Positions 36,433 to 45,932 are shown, counted from the stretch's first letter. The stretch is DNA of 64,000 bases from Sphingomonas sp. PP-F2F-A104-K0414 (GCF_004340945.1 NZ_SLYD01000003.1:434001-498000); one strand, 5' to 3'. Numbers and translations are program-made. The notes: generated from the letters alone by a model not told the origin.

Positions 36433-36569
36433 TCGCGCCATCTCGGTTTAATTGCTAAGGCGTCCATAGGTGTTTGATCTCACGGTTTGATGGTGAGATC
36501 CTTTCGTGGGAATGGAAGGAAGCCGTATGGGACAGGTACGTCACTAGAAATCGCATGCGATCACTCGCC

Positions 36570-36716
36570 ATGTCCACGCACGCCGTCCGAGCAGCAATAC
36601 AGCGATCGCACGCTTCGCTCGCGACGCTGAGCCGTGAGCTGGGGATCATCCCTAGACGGTTGCGAAGTGGCGCAAGCGGTGACGTGGCCCCCCGCTTTTC
36701 ATCCAGCGGGAACTAG
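36570..36716 (+). pseudogene. IS481-type transposase, N-terminal remnant
   Basis: Starts MSTHAVRAAIQRSHASLATLSRELGI, the HTH found at the start of IS481-group transposases. A frameshift near 36655 moves the expected continuation TVAKWRKR (36656-36679) into another frame, and nothing of the catalytic domain follows. It is an inactive fragment directly behind the EcoRII-N gene. The 140 bases before it hold no gene. Confidence 0.6.
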
Positions 36717-36720
36717 AGAC

Positions 36721-37150
36721 AGACCGGTGTTGTCGCGCATGAAGCAATGGGCGGGGTTAACGTCATCGACAATGTTGAGCATGCCGAACCGATGACCTGT
36801 GGCGAGATGGTCGTGGACGAAGTCCAGACGCCAGCGCTGGTTGGGAAGCGCCAGCACCGGTGCCGGTGTCCGCGCGCTTACGGCGCGTTTGCTTCCCTCC
36901 CTGCGCCTGACCGTCAGCCCCTCTTCGCGGTAAAGCTGCTTGGTTTTTCTGCGGTTGTACATGATGCCATCCCGGCGGAGCAGGATGTGCAACCGCCGGT
37001 AGCCGAAACGCCGACGTTGCTGCGCCAACTCACATAATCTCGACCGCAGGTCGTCATCATCTGCTCGCCACGAGCGATACGGCATGCTCGTGCGATCTGC
37101 TCCGACGATAGGACACGCCCGCCGCTCGCTCAGGCCCCGCGCTTGGTAGC
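36721..37150 (-). mobile_element. IS3-family transposase (orfB) remnant
   Basis: On the minus strand, GLSERRAC near 37130 and then DDDLRSRLCELAQQRRRFGYRRLHILL, YNRRKTKQLYREEGLTVRRR and LPNQRWRLDFVHDHLATG are the hallmark N-terminal and first catalytic region of IS3-group OrfB. The first Asp of the DDE triad (WRLDFV) is present. The frame then degenerates (NIVDDVNPAHCF...) and ends, so the second Asp and Glu are missing. The reading frame is also broken upstream of 37085. Inactive. Confidence 0.8.
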
Positions 37151-37196
37151 GGCGTGGAAGCAGCCCCTAAGGTCGCTGCGGCAATTCGACCGTGCC

Positions 37197-37460
37197 TCAG
37201 GCAGCAATGACACCCAGCGTGATCAGGATCGGCGCCGACAGCCAGGCGGCCATTGCACTGTGCGCCGTCTCGGAGTCCATAGATTGCTTGATCCGGTCCT
37301 TCTCGTCACGCAGCTGCTCCGCAAAGCTGCTGTCGTCGGCTTGAATGAACGGATGTCCGGTTTCGGGGAGGTGGCAGGCCCGCCCCAACATCCGGAGCTG
37401 GGTCATTGCGGCGATGAGCTTACATCTGGTCGAAGCTACGCGTTCAAGGATCTCTTTCAC
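37197..37460 (-). CDS. small protein with C-terminal membrane segment
   Basis: An 87-residue frame starting at GTG (MKEILERVASTRCK). It has a charged, helical body and a final hydrophobic stretch AMAAWLSAPILITLGVIAA that could be one membrane helix. It lies 67 bases downstream of the cyclase-like gene on the same strand, so the two may be co-transcribed. A membrane protein next to a nucleotidyl cyclase would be a natural effector candidate, but the protein is short and has no recognised domain. Could be a remnant. Confidence 0.3.
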   Translation of the reverse strand: MKEILERVASTRCKLIAAMTQLRMLGRACHLPETGHPFIQADDSSFAEQLRDEKDRIKQSMDSETAHSAMAAWLSAPILITLGVIAA

Positions 37461-37527
37461 AACCTATATCGCTTCCTATGTGCCGCCGCTCTACCAAATC
37501 TTGGTTTTCGTGGCCGAAGCGAACGGC

Positions 37528-38493
37528 CTAGTCCGTTGTGATCCGGGCATCGCTGAGAAGCTTGATTACATTCGCGCCGTCGTACGAAGCGCCGAAGTCT
37601 CCGGCCGAGCGCCTTCCGTTTTCGAATTCGTCAGTAAGCGTGTCGATCACATCATTATGATAGCGCGCTAGCCAAGCATACTTCCGACGAACAGCGGGCT
37701 TTAGCTTAGCTACGAGGTTGTTCCGAACCATGGCCGCGTGATTATCGAGAAACGTCAGATAGCCAGCGAAATCGTCAAATTCGGATTCGCTAGCAGCGAG
37801 ATAGTCGACGAAGCGCGTGCCGTCCTCGCCACGCCGCAGAAGCTTGTCGACGTATCCAACTTCTTCCTCGAGCTCGTGTCCATCGTTGCGTAGGCGAGCG
37901 TCAGTTAGAAACAACTGATACGCGTCTTCATCTAGCACGATGCGCGGGAAAATCGCTTCCTCGCTTTCGATTTCGAAGGCGCGGACCATGGCGGGTCCAA
38001 AAACCGGCCCTTTGCCGTTAGGGCCTACATGGACGTCGCCGATCGCTACGCCGGCGCGGATCAGTACGCCCGTGCCCACACATTGAAGCTGGATGTGAAG
38101 AAGATCGAGCAGTTCCTGGAAGAAGGCACCGTCAGCAAATTGAGTGTCGTAGACGCGGACGCGCACGACCGCGTCCGAAACTGAATCTGCAAAGGCTCGG
38201 CTCGTCAGACGCACTTCTTTCATCCGTCGGGCGGGAGGCTCTTCCGACGCCGTGATCTCGCGTAGGTTTAAGATCACCTCCTGGATCTCGGACGCAGAAC
38301 GTGTCGCGAGAAGAGCGCGAAAACCGAGGATATCAATGAAGGAGACGATCCCAGGCTCATAGCCGTCGATGCTCCCGCGTGCCTTCGTTCGCTCGCGTTC
38401 TCTCCGCTCCCGGCGCTGGGAACCGTCAGTAATAGCCTTTGCAATCCTGCCTGCTGCCGACGTGTCGGACTGAGTTGGAGTGGTGTCGGTCAT
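37528..38493 (-). CDS. class III nucleotidyl cyclase-like protein
   Basis: A 321-residue soluble protein. After a charged N-terminus (RRERRERERTKARG) comes PGIVSFIDILGFRALL, with the metal-binding Asp position of class III cyclases. The second half of the fold shows IRAGVAIGDVHVGPNGKGPVFGPAMVRAFEIES, which has the G-x-x-x-G-D and Y/F-G-x-x-(V/M)-x-x-A pattern of these enzymes. The FIDILGF type occurs in many bacterial orphan cyclases and in the cyclases of Pycsar anti-phage systems. No classical effector (TIR or large membrane protein) is seen next to it. Product nucleotide unknown. Confidence 0.6.
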   Translation of the reverse strand: MTDTTPTQSDTSAAGRIAKAITDGSQRRERRERERTKARGSIDGYEPGIVSFIDILGFRALLATRSASEIQEVILNLREITASEEPPARRMKEVRLTSRAFADSVSDAVVRVRVYDTQFADGAFFQELLDLLHIQLQCVGTGVLIRAGVAIGDVHVGPNGKGPVFGPAMVRAFEIESEEAIFPRIVLDEDAYQLFLTDARLRNDGHELEEEVGYVDKLLRRGEDGTRFVDYLAASESEFDDFAGYLTFLDNHAAMVRNNLVAKLKPAVRRKYAWLARYHNDVIDTLTDEFENGRRSAGDFGASYDGANVIKLLSDARITTD

Positions 38494-38567
38494 GCGTGGT
38501 GACTCATCGAGGGACTGTGTTCGGTAAGTGGGAACGAAAGCTTTATATAGATTCGGCGATCCATACT

Positions 38568-38627
38568 ATGAACGAGTGTCTGGAGTTGAGAAGAGACGAA
38601 AGCCCTTCAAACGGCCGAATCTGGGTC
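38568..38627 (+). repeat. 60-bp dispersed repeat, copy A
   Basis: Most diverged of six copies. It runs from ATGAACGAGTG to CTGGGTC and, like the others, is exactly 60 bases with no insertion or deletion. It lies between the cyclase-like gene and the stop codon of the GGDEF gene. Confidence 0.6.
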
Positions 38628-38635
38628 TTTTCGAT

Positions 38636-40303
38636 TTACGTCAGAAAATTCTCAATATCCTTCGTAAGTTCTAGCTGCTTCCGATCGTCAATATCAATGT
38701 TAATACCCAGCCACCTGACAATCCGTCCATCCTTGTTGCGCAACGGAACGGCATGGACGCTCATCCAACGGTACATCCCGTTCTTTCCTCTCAAACGGTA
38801 CTCCGCATCAACGGCTTGTTGATCGTGTACGGTCTCACGCCACTTCTGTATCGTAGCTACTCGGTCGTCGGGATGGATCGCGGTAAGCCAACCATAGCCT
38901 TTCCAATCGTCATAGCTTTGACCGGTATAGGCCCGCCAGCTGGGGCTGTCGGTCTCGATAAGACCATCCGGCGCACTCTCCCAAGTCGTTGCGGCGATGC
39001 TGGTGACGGCTAATCGTTCATACACTTCGCCATCACTCAACATTTCGTGCGTGACGGAGTAGATGTCTGTGCGCCCTTCCGCGACCGAGGCGTAATCGAT
39101 CGCATCACGTTGTTTGAGACTGTCGGTGTCGACAGGCAGACTTCCAATGCGACTTTTCCGCTGCGCCTTTCTCCGTCTCAGCACTTCGTCCGCAGCCACC
39201 AAAAGGCAATTCATGGTCTGATTGTTACCTTTGTGGCGGCTTGATCCGACGCTGGCGGCACAGTTCACCGAATAGCTCTCCAACACGTATGAACCGTTCA
39301 AGGCCTGCTCGATGCGTAATCTTTGTCGCTCAACGTCAAAGTCCGAATCGGAGTTGATTTGCGCGACGACAAATTCGTCGCCACCGAGCCGAACAACCAC
39401 GTCGCCAGGATTACTACATGCCCGCAACCTATCGGCGACCAAACATAGCAGGCTATCGCCTACCTGATGCCCAAGCCGGTCGTTGACCGGCTTGAAGTCG
39501 TCAAGGTCAACATAGTGAAAAGCGATACGTGCGGGTCGTTCTGGCCGGGCGTTTGTGTCAAATGCCTCGGCGAGAGCGAGACGGTTGCCAAGCCCAGTGA
39601 GGTGATCCGTTTTGACCTGACGAGCAAAGGCGTGTCGCGTTGTCGCCTTGGCCGACTGCGAACGATATCGTTGGCGAGCGCTACGAAGGCCGCCTGCGAG
39701 CAGCGCAAATAGGCAAACAGACGATACACTGGCATTCAGATCTCCCCGGAACAAAAGAGTGGCAGCCGGTGATGTCACTGCGAAAATCAGGCTCGGAACA
39801 ACGATGTAAGGACGCATTGCAACGGTAGAGGCCGCTCCGGCGGCGTAGCCCACGACGAGAATGCCGATGGGCATCTGCCATTCTGCAAGTGGCAGCATGT
39901 ACGATCGCGCGGCAAACAGACCGAAGACAGCCGCGAAGGCCCAATAGGTAAGCGCAAATTGGCGCTCAAAGCGCTGGGCGGCGACCAAGGGCATCTCGGT
40001 GTTGTCGCACAGCCGTCTACCGCGGATCAAAACGACAAGGCGGGCCGCGCTCGCGCAGGCTCCCATGGCAACCAAGCTCGCCAGAGCGATATCCTGTGAG
40101 GCACGGACGCTGAGCGCACCAACCATAAGGAACAACAGCGTCATGATTGCTGCGGGCATGCGCGTACCGCACAGACTGGCAACAAGCTCGACGTACGTTC
40201 CGTCCGGAATGTCGCGAACGATTGGACTCTCAGTGGCTTTCACACGCCTCTGATTAAAGGCAAAAGGTGAAAGCATCCTATCTGAACGCGCGCTCGAGGA
40301 CAC
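38636..40303 (-). CDS. membrane-bound diguanylate cyclase with C-terminal PAS domain
   Basis: A 555-residue protein. Residues 35-215 contain about five or six membrane segments. The GGDEF domain (about 225-390) has DHLTGLGNRLAL, HYVDLDDFKPVNDRLGH and the intact active site RLGGDEFVV, so it can make cyclic di-GMP. A PAS_3-type domain follows at the C-terminus (PSWRAYTGQSYDDWKGYGWLT, IHPDDR, EYRLRGKNGMYRWM). PAS after GGDEF is the reverse of the usual order. The ATG at residue 10 (40276) may be the true start. Monocistronic and opposite to the exchanger gene. Confidence 0.9.
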   Translation of the reverse strand: MSSSARSDRMLSPFAFNQRRVKATESPIVRDIPDGTYVELVASLCGTRMPAAIMTLLFLMVGALSVRASQDIALASLVAMGACASAARLVVLIRGRRLCDNTEMPLVAAQRFERQFALTYWAFAAVFGLFAARSYMLPLAEWQMPIGILVVGYAAGAASTVAMRPYIVVPSLIFAVTSPAATLLFRGDLNASVSSVCLFALLAGGLRSARQRYRSQSAKATTRHAFARQVKTDHLTGLGNRLALAEAFDTNARPERPARIAFHYVDLDDFKPVNDRLGHQVGDSLLCLVADRLRACSNPGDVVVRLGGDEFVVAQINSDSDFDVERQRLRIEQALNGSYVLESYSVNCAASVGSSRHKGNNQTMNCLLVAADEVLRRRKAQRKSRIGSLPVDTDSLKQRDAIDYASVAEGRTDIYSVTHEMLSDGEVYERLAVTSIAATTWESAPDGLIETDSPSWRAYTGQSYDDWKGYGWLTAIHPDDRVATIQKWRETVHDQQAVDAEYRLRGKNGMYRWMSVHAVPLRNKDGRIVRWLGINIDIDDRKQLELTKDIENFLT

Positions 40304-40519
40304 GGGCAGGGTTTGGGTAAAGCACCTCCTAGATGGGCGGCTAAAGTGGTAGGCCTACCGCTCATCGTAGACGTGTTTCTACGGATGCTGGGGCGGGGCA
40401 CATTCGGCTGCGTTGCTTTGGCATTGCGGGTATTGCAGGATGGTTTGTTGTGGAACGCCTGGTCAGTTGGTTCGCTGAGATCGATCCTTATTCACCTACC
40501 GACGAACTGAAAGTTCCGC

Positions 40520-41599
40520 ATGCTCAACGGACTTAGCCTGCCAATTTTGCTCGCGATCTTTGCCGCCTGCGCGGGCGTAATCTGGATCGCCGGGGTGAAG
40601 CTCGCCAACACGACGGACATCCTGTCCTCGCGCCTTCATCTGGGCAAGGCGCTTGGCGGCATCATCGTCCTTGCGGTCGCCACCAACTTACCAGAGGTCG
40701 CGATCACCGTCAGTGCGGCGCTGGCGGGCAACTTGGGCGTAGCGGTCGGCAACATACTGGGAGGTATCGCCATCCAGACTGTCGTTCTTGTAGCGATGGA
40801 CATCGCCATGAAGGAAAAGGTGCCTCTGACCTACCGCGCCGCCAGCCTCACGTTGGTCGTGGAGGCGGTGCTCGTCGTGGCAGTCTTGACCGTGTCGATC
40901 ATGGCGACACAGCTGCCCGGCACGCTCATCGCTGCACGCCTGACCCCCGGGGCGGTGTTGATCGCCATTTTATGGGTGGTTGGCGTGTGGCTTTCCAGCA
41001 AGGCCAGCAAGGGGTTGCCGTGGCACGATACGAGCGGCACCGCTCCCGATGGACAGGAGGAACCCAAGGGGCATTCGCAAGCGAAGAAAAACGATGCGTC
41101 TGCGCAGCAGGGAGAGAGCACGGTCCGCCTGGCAGCCATTTTCGGTGGGGCTGCACTCGCGACCCTCGCAGCCGGTGTGCTGCTCGAGCGGAGTGGCGAT
41201 GCAATTGCCCAACACATCGGGCTCAGTGGGGTCCTGTTCGGTGCAACGGTTCTCGCAGCCGCCACGTCGCTGCCCGAGCTTTCGACCGGCATCACCTCGG
41301 TGCGCATGAAGGACTATCAGCTCGCCGTTAGCGACATCTTTGGAGGAAACGCCTTCCTACCGGTGCTCTTCCTCCTTGCCGTCGTCATCTCCGGCAAGGC
41401 GGTGCTTCCTGATGCCCAGGCAAGTGACATCTACCTTGCAGGCCTTGGGGTGCTGCTGACCAGTGTATACGCGGCAGGCCTCATTTTCCGCCCCAAGCGG
41501 CAGGTCTGGCGGATGGGGATAGACTCCTTCACCGTGCTCATCCTTTATGCCCTCGGTGTGGGCGGCCTGTTGGCCATATCTAACATTCACGGCGGTTAG
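40520..41599 (+). CDS. sodium/calcium exchanger family protein
   Basis: A 359-residue membrane protein with two homologous five-helix halves, each with an alpha repeat: GGIIVLAVATNLPEVAITVSAAL in the first and GATVLAAATSLPELSTGITSV in the second, then DIFGGNAFLPVLF. The acidic residue in the N/S-LPE motif binds the cation in the CaCA superfamily. A hydrophilic loop (about 160-200, AKKNDASAQQGE) separates the halves. It probably exchanges Ca2+ or another cation for Na+ or H+ across the inner membrane. Confidence 0.9.
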   Translation: MLNGLSLPILLAIFAACAGVIWIAGVKLANTTDILSSRLHLGKALGGIIVLAVATNLPEVAITVSAALAGNLGVAVGNILGGIAIQTVVLVAMDIAMKEKVPLTYRAASLTLVVEAVLVVAVLTVSIMATQLPGTLIAARLTPGAVLIAILWVVGVWLSSKASKGLPWHDTSGTAPDGQEEPKGHSQAKKNDASAQQGESTVRLAAIFGGAALATLAAGVLLERSGDAIAQHIGLSGVLFGATVLAAATSLPELSTGITSVRMKDYQLAVSDIFGGNAFLPVLFLLAVVISGKAVLPDAQASDIYLAGLGVLLTSVYAAGLIFRPKRQVWRMGIDSFTVLILYALGVGGLLAISNIHGG

Positions 41600-41765
41600 G
41601 TCACTATGGATGCGACTGCGGAAGTCACCTTGACCGGTAGGTGTTGTGTCATCGCCCAACAGCCAGAATCCGAGTCGTCGGTTCCGTGCGTGGTCCGTCC
41701 TTTCAGCAAAAAAGAACTAGGGGTCAAACCTATGCGCTCCGAACACTACCCCTTAGGAAGCAGCA

Positions 41766-42182
41766 ATGGATGAGTTTGCGCGCATGATGAGTATGGAAGG
41801 GGTGCGTCCTCTTGATTCCACCGGGAACAAATTTCGTCGTGTCGTCAAACGGCCGTCTCCAGTTCCCAATCAACCCTCAGGACCCTCCCTGGAATTGGAG
41901 CCGTGCGGCCATGCATGGGTTGCCGGAAAACGTGCGCGCACAGCGCTTGAGACAGCTCTGGAGCGCCTTGCCAGCGAGATCCGCATTGGACGACGTGGCT
42001 GGGCAACCGGTATTCTACAGGATGGCAGGACGGTTACATTGCCGGCTTCGTCAGGAGCGGCATCTTTGCTCGGCACCGCAGATCGTCAATCGTTGCGCCT
42101 TATGATTGTCGGGGGTGAGGGCTGGACCTTCGTCATGCATCCATTGATGGGGGTCGCGACGCTCGATGACGATCCTGCTTAG
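41766..42182 (+). CDS. hypothetical protein
   Basis: A 138-residue protein beginning MDEFARMMSMEGVRPLDSTG after an AGGAAG ribosome site. The middle part (ALETALERLASEIRIGRRGWATGI, LQDGRTVTLPA) and C-terminal strand region (LRLMIVGGEGWTFVMHPL) read like a real soluble protein. Overlapping frames on either strand are less convincing. Family unknown. It precedes the HtrA-type protease by 211 bases. Confidence 0.5.
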   Translation: MDEFARMMSMEGVRPLDSTGNKFRRVVKRPSPVPNQPSGPSLELEPCGHAWVAGKRARTALETALERLASEIRIGRRGWATGILQDGRTVTLPASSGAASLLGTADRQSLRLMIVGGEGWTFVMHPLMGVATLDDDPA

Positions 42183-42393
42183 TCCGAATGATCGAGCGTC
42201 CGGACACGGGACGCCGTGGAGCGGCCCGAACATCGAAAACCGGGTCGAGCTACGAGCGGGCTCCGGGGGCGGCGGTATGGCACCGGGCAAGCAGGCGGGC
42301 CCGTAAGATTACAGCGATGTAATGTTCGCAACAGGCGGCGGTCATCGTCCGGTTCCAAAGAGAGCATATGCTCGCAGGACAAGGACAAAGACC

Positions 42394-43608
42394 GTGATAC
42401 TTAACCGTCGCATGACCGTACGCCCGGTGATCGCTGCCGTCGCGCTGGGAACCACGGCACTTGTCGGTGTCGCAGGCGGGGCGATTGCCGCGGATGACGG
42501 TCGCACCAGCATCGCCGAGCGGTTCACGGCACCCGGGCCCGCTGCCGTCGCGTCGACAGGGGTGCATGCCTCGCTATCGGACATGGTCGAGGCCGTCGGA
42601 CCGAGCGTTGTTCAAATCCAGGTCAAGCCCGCGTCTGCGCAGGAGCAGCAATTCGAACCGACGCAGTTCGGGTCGGATGACAGCGAACTGGCCGATCGAC
42701 TGGGTCAGCTGTTCGGGTTCGGCATGCAGGATCGCGGTGGGCAATCCGAGGCGCCACAACAGCAAGGCCCGCAGCGCGGATCGCTAGGCTCGGGGTTCAT
42801 CGTCGATGCTTCCGGGATCGTCATCACGAACAACCATGTCGTCAACGGCGCCGACCGCGTCACCGTCCAGATGTCGGACGGCCGCGAGTTCGCCGGTCGC
42901 GTCTTGGGGCGTGATCCCAAGATCGATGTCGCTGTGGTGAAGATCGAGGGGCAGGGTAAGTTCACCCCGATCAAATGGGGCGACAGCGACCATATCCGCG
43001 TCGGAGACAGTGTGTTTGCGGTTGGCAGTCCGTTCGGCCTTGGCAATACCGTTACTTCCGGCATCGTTTCCGCACGCGGCCGCGAGATTGGGGCGGGGCC
43101 CTACGACGATTTTCTGCAGGTCGATGCTGCGATCAACAGCGGCAACTCGGGTGGTCCGCTGTTCGATAGCGCGGGCCGGGTCGTCGGTGTGAACACCGCG
43201 ATCTTCTCGCCGACCGGCGGTAATGTTGGGATCGGGTTTGCGATACCTGCCGCCATGGCGCGGAAGGTCGCGCTTCAGATTGCGCAAACCGGCCATGTGT
43301 CGCGTGGCAGGATCGGCGTCTCGTTGCAGGACCTGACACCAGAGATCGCCAGCGCGATGGGTTCGAACGCCACCAAGGGCGCGTTGATCGCTGAGGTCGA
43401 AGAGGGTGGAGCAGCCGCGCGGTCAGGCCTGCAACGCGGCGACGTCGTTCGGCGCTTCGGATCCAGGCCGGTCGATAACGGGCGCGACCTTGCCCGCGCC
43501 GTAGCAGAGGCTCGGATAGGTTCGATCGTTCCGACACAGGTGCTGCGTGACGGCCGCCAGATTTCCCTGAACCTGCGCATCGCCGGCGAAGCGATAGGCC
43601 AGTCCTGA
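42394..43608 (+). CDS. HtrA/Do-type periplasmic serine protease, one PDZ domain
   Basis: A 404-residue trypsin-like protease. The signal peptide (MILNRRMTVRPVIAAVALGTTALVG) leads to the periplasm. Catalytic residues: His148 in TNNHVVNGAD, Asp179 in KIDVAVVKI, Ser252 in NSGNSGGPLF. One PDZ domain spans about 300-395 (RGRIGVSLQDL ... GLQRGDVVRRFG); DegP has two. It degrades or refolds damaged envelope proteins. GTG 42394 was chosen with AAGGA upstream; ATG 42412 is possible. A two-component pair follows on the same strand, so the three likely form an envelope-stress operon. Confidence 0.92.
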   Translation: MILNRRMTVRPVIAAVALGTTALVGVAGGAIAADDGRTSIAERFTAPGPAAVASTGVHASLSDMVEAVGPSVVQIQVKPASAQEQQFEPTQFGSDDSELADRLGQLFGFGMQDRGGQSEAPQQQGPQRGSLGSGFIVDASGIVITNNHVVNGADRVTVQMSDGREFAGRVLGRDPKIDVAVVKIEGQGKFTPIKWGDSDHIRVGDSVFAVGSPFGLGNTVTSGIVSARGREIGAGPYDDFLQVDAAINSGNSGGPLFDSAGRVVGVNTAIFSPTGGNVGIGFAIPAAMARKVALQIAQTGHVSRGRIGVSLQDLTPEIASAMGSNATKGALIAEVEEGGAAARSGLQRGDVVRRFGSRPVDNGRDLARAVAEARIGSIVPTQVLRDGRQISLNLRIAGEAIGQS

Positions 43609-43673
43609 GCCCATGGAACCGGGGGGCGGTACACGCGTCCGCTCCTTGACACCTCGAATGGAACGGTCCGACT

Positions 43674-44351
43674 TTGAAGCTGCTCCTGATCGAAGACGAC
43701 GCACAGACCGCAGAGTATGTCCGCCGCGGGCTGGTCGAGCTTGGCCACGTGTCCGATCACGCGGCCACCGGCGTCGACGGCCTCACCGCCGCAATCGTTG
43801 GAAAATACGACGCGATCATTCTCGACCGGAACCTGCCCGAGCTCGATGGACTGTCGGTGCTGAAGGCATTGCGGGCAAAAGGCGATCGGACGCCGGTGCT
43901 GCTTCTATCGGCGCTGGGGCAGGTGGACGACAAGATCGCGGGCCTTCAGGCCGGTAGCGACGATTACCTGGCCAAGCCCTTCTCGTTTGGCGAGCTCGTT
44001 GCGCGCCTGGAGGCAATAGTCCGTCGTCACAGCGACACCGACGCGACGCAAGGTACCCGCGAGACGGGATCGTTGACGCTCGACTTGCTCGGCCGCACGG
44101 CGACACGCAACGGCAGGCGTATCGAACTGCTCAACAAGGAGTATCAGCTGCTTGACTATCTAACCCGCCATGCCGGGCAGGTGGTGACACGCACGATGCT
44201 GATCGAGGCGATCTGGGATTACAACTTCGATCCGGGGACGAACGTCATCGACGTCCATGTCAGCCGCCTACGCGCCAAGATCGACGGTCCGGATGACGTT
44301 CCGATGATCCGAACCGTCCGCGGCTCGGGCTATCGGCTGGATGCTGTCTAA
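43674..44351 (+). CDS. OmpR-family response regulator
   Basis: A 225-residue regulator starting at TTG (KLLLIEDDAQTAEYV). Receiver domain with Asp7/Asp8-type acidic pair, phospho-acceptor Asp51 in IILDRNLPELDG and Lys101 in AKPFSFGEL; winged helix with NKEYQLLDYLTRHAGQVVTR and the closing VRGSGYRLD. It pairs with the histidine kinase two bases downstream and follows the HtrA protease by 65 bases, which suggests it controls that protease. Confidence 0.93.
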   Translation: MKLLLIEDDAQTAEYVRRGLVELGHVSDHAATGVDGLTAAIVGKYDAIILDRNLPELDGLSVLKALRAKGDRTPVLLLSALGQVDDKIAGLQAGSDDYLAKPFSFGELVARLEAIVRRHSDTDATQGTRETGSLTLDLLGRTATRNGRRIELLNKEYQLLDYLTRHAGQVVTRTMLIEAIWDYNFDPGTNVIDVHVSRLRAKIDGPDDVPMIRTVRGSGYRLDAV

Positions 44352-44353
44352 CG

Positions 44354-45703
44354 ATGCGCTGGCCGTCGACAGCCGCGCTGCGGGGTGCACTCTGGATCAC
44401 GCTGATCGCGCTGATCGCGACCGGGATCGCCTTGAGCGTTCAATATGTCCAGACGGTACGCCTGCTTGATGCCCGGGCCCAGGCGGCGGTCGACGACGAG
44501 ACGGCAGGGCTTATCGAGCGGTATCAGAGCGAGGGGCCATTTGCCGTCGCACAGTCCGTGTCCCGTGCGGTCGGGCGCCCGCGCGTTACAGACTTCATCT
44601 ATCTCATGACCGACGCTTCGGGCCAGCCGGTCGCGGGAAACCTGGCAAAATGGCCCGGCGAGATCGACCGTACCGGGTATCGTAGTTTCGATACGCAGGT
44701 CGCGACGACGCGGGGCTTGGTGATCGAGCGACAGGTCGCCGCGCGTACGGTGCTTCTCGGCAACGACTATAGGCTGCTCGTCGGCAGCCTCTCAGACGAT
44801 CGCCGCCTGCTGCATGACCGCTATATCTCCGCACTGGCCTGGTCGCTGATGGCTACCGGCGTGATCGGCCTGCTGTTCGGCTTCTGGTACAGCCGGCGCG
44901 GGCTCAGTTTTCTCGATGCGGCCAGCACTGCCGGCGATCGTTTCCAGTCGGGGCATCTGGACGAGCGTTTACCTGTGACGGGGCGCGGCGATGAATATGA
45001 TCGATTGGCAGCGACGCTGAACCATAGCTTTGCGGAGATTGAACGCCTTGTGGATTCCCTGCGAACCGCGACCGACGCGCTTGCTCATGATTTGAAGACG
45101 CCGCTGACGCGTATCCGGTCTCGCCTCGAACTTGCGGCCCTTGGAGGGGATCAAAATGATGCGACGTCGGATATGCGCAGTGATCTCGATGCCCTGCTCC
45201 GGACGATCGACGACACGCTACGACTGGCTAGAGCGGAAACGACGATGGCCAGCGAGTTCGTTCCTGTCGATCTGGCGGCAATCGTCGGCGAGGCTGTTGA
45301 ACTGTTCGAACCCGTAGCCGAAGATCGGGGGCTCTTACTGAATGCCAAAGTATCGCCGGCGATAGTCAGCGGTGTGCGATCGCTTCTCGGACAGCTCGTC
45401 ACGAACTTAATGGACAATGCGATCAAATATACGCCCCCAGGTGGTCTCGTGTCAGTCAGCCTCAGCCACCGTCGTGACGGGCTGTGGTTGATCGTGTCCG
45501 ATACCGGGCCGGGGATACATCCGGATCAACGCGAGCATGCCTTGTCCCGTTTTGTCAGGCTCGACGCTAGCCGTAATTCCGAAGGCAGTGGCCTTGGACT
45601 CAATATCGCGCTCGTTGCCGCAAGGGTTCACGGCGCCCGCCTTGCCTTAGCGGACAACACCCCAGGACTAAGAGTCGAAGTTCATTTCCCAAACGCACTG
45701 TAG
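44354..45703 (+). CDS. sensor histidine kinase with HAMP domain
   Basis: A 449-residue membrane kinase. Two membrane helices (about 10-30 and 160-180) flank a periplasmic sensor of about 130 residues. A HAMP linker follows, then the H box DALAHDLKTPLTRIRSRLE with His245, N box NLMDNAIKYTP, G1 DTGPGI and G2 SEGSGLGLNI. It phosphorylates the regulator encoded two bases upstream. The envelope location and neighbouring HtrA gene suggest sensing of envelope damage. Confidence 0.93.
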   Translation: MRWPSTAALRGALWITLIALIATGIALSVQYVQTVRLLDARAQAAVDDETAGLIERYQSEGPFAVAQSVSRAVGRPRVTDFIYLMTDASGQPVAGNLAKWPGEIDRTGYRSFDTQVATTRGLVIERQVAARTVLLGNDYRLLVGSLSDDRRLLHDRYISALAWSLMATGVIGLLFGFWYSRRGLSFLDAASTAGDRFQSGHLDERLPVTGRGDEYDRLAATLNHSFAEIERLVDSLRTATDALAHDLKTPLTRIRSRLELAALGGDQNDATSDMRSDLDALLRTIDDTLRLARAETTMASEFVPVDLAAIVGEAVELFEPVAEDRGLLLNAKVSPAIVSGVRSLLGQLVTNLMDNAIKYTPPGGLVSVSLSHRRDGLWLIVSDTGPGIHPDQREHALSRFVRLDASRNSEGSGLGLNIALVAARVHGARLALADNTPGLRVEVHFPNAL

Positions 45704-45854
45704 GATCGTTTCATCTGCAGGGCTGATAAGTCTCTGCATAGGTTCATAACCGCCCCTGAAGGGGCACCTGCATTCACCGATATCGGCCTTTTAAGATGGA
45801 AGGCCGGGACCTCCGGGTCTGTCTTGAAGTCAGCTTTAAGAGGGCGAGGAACGG

Positions 45855-45884
45855 AAAAGGGCGCCCAATATTACTTGGACGCCC
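45855..45884 (-). terminator. terminator of the small lipoprotein gene
   Basis: On the minus strand, GGGCGTCC pairs with GGGCGCCC (one T.G) across a 10-base loop and is followed by TTTT. It lies about 50 bases past the lipoprotein stop. Confidence 0.75.
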
Positions 45885-45932
45885 CTCCAGTGCGAGCTGT
45901 GCTTGGGAGCGGCTCGTCCTGTCTCGTAAAAA

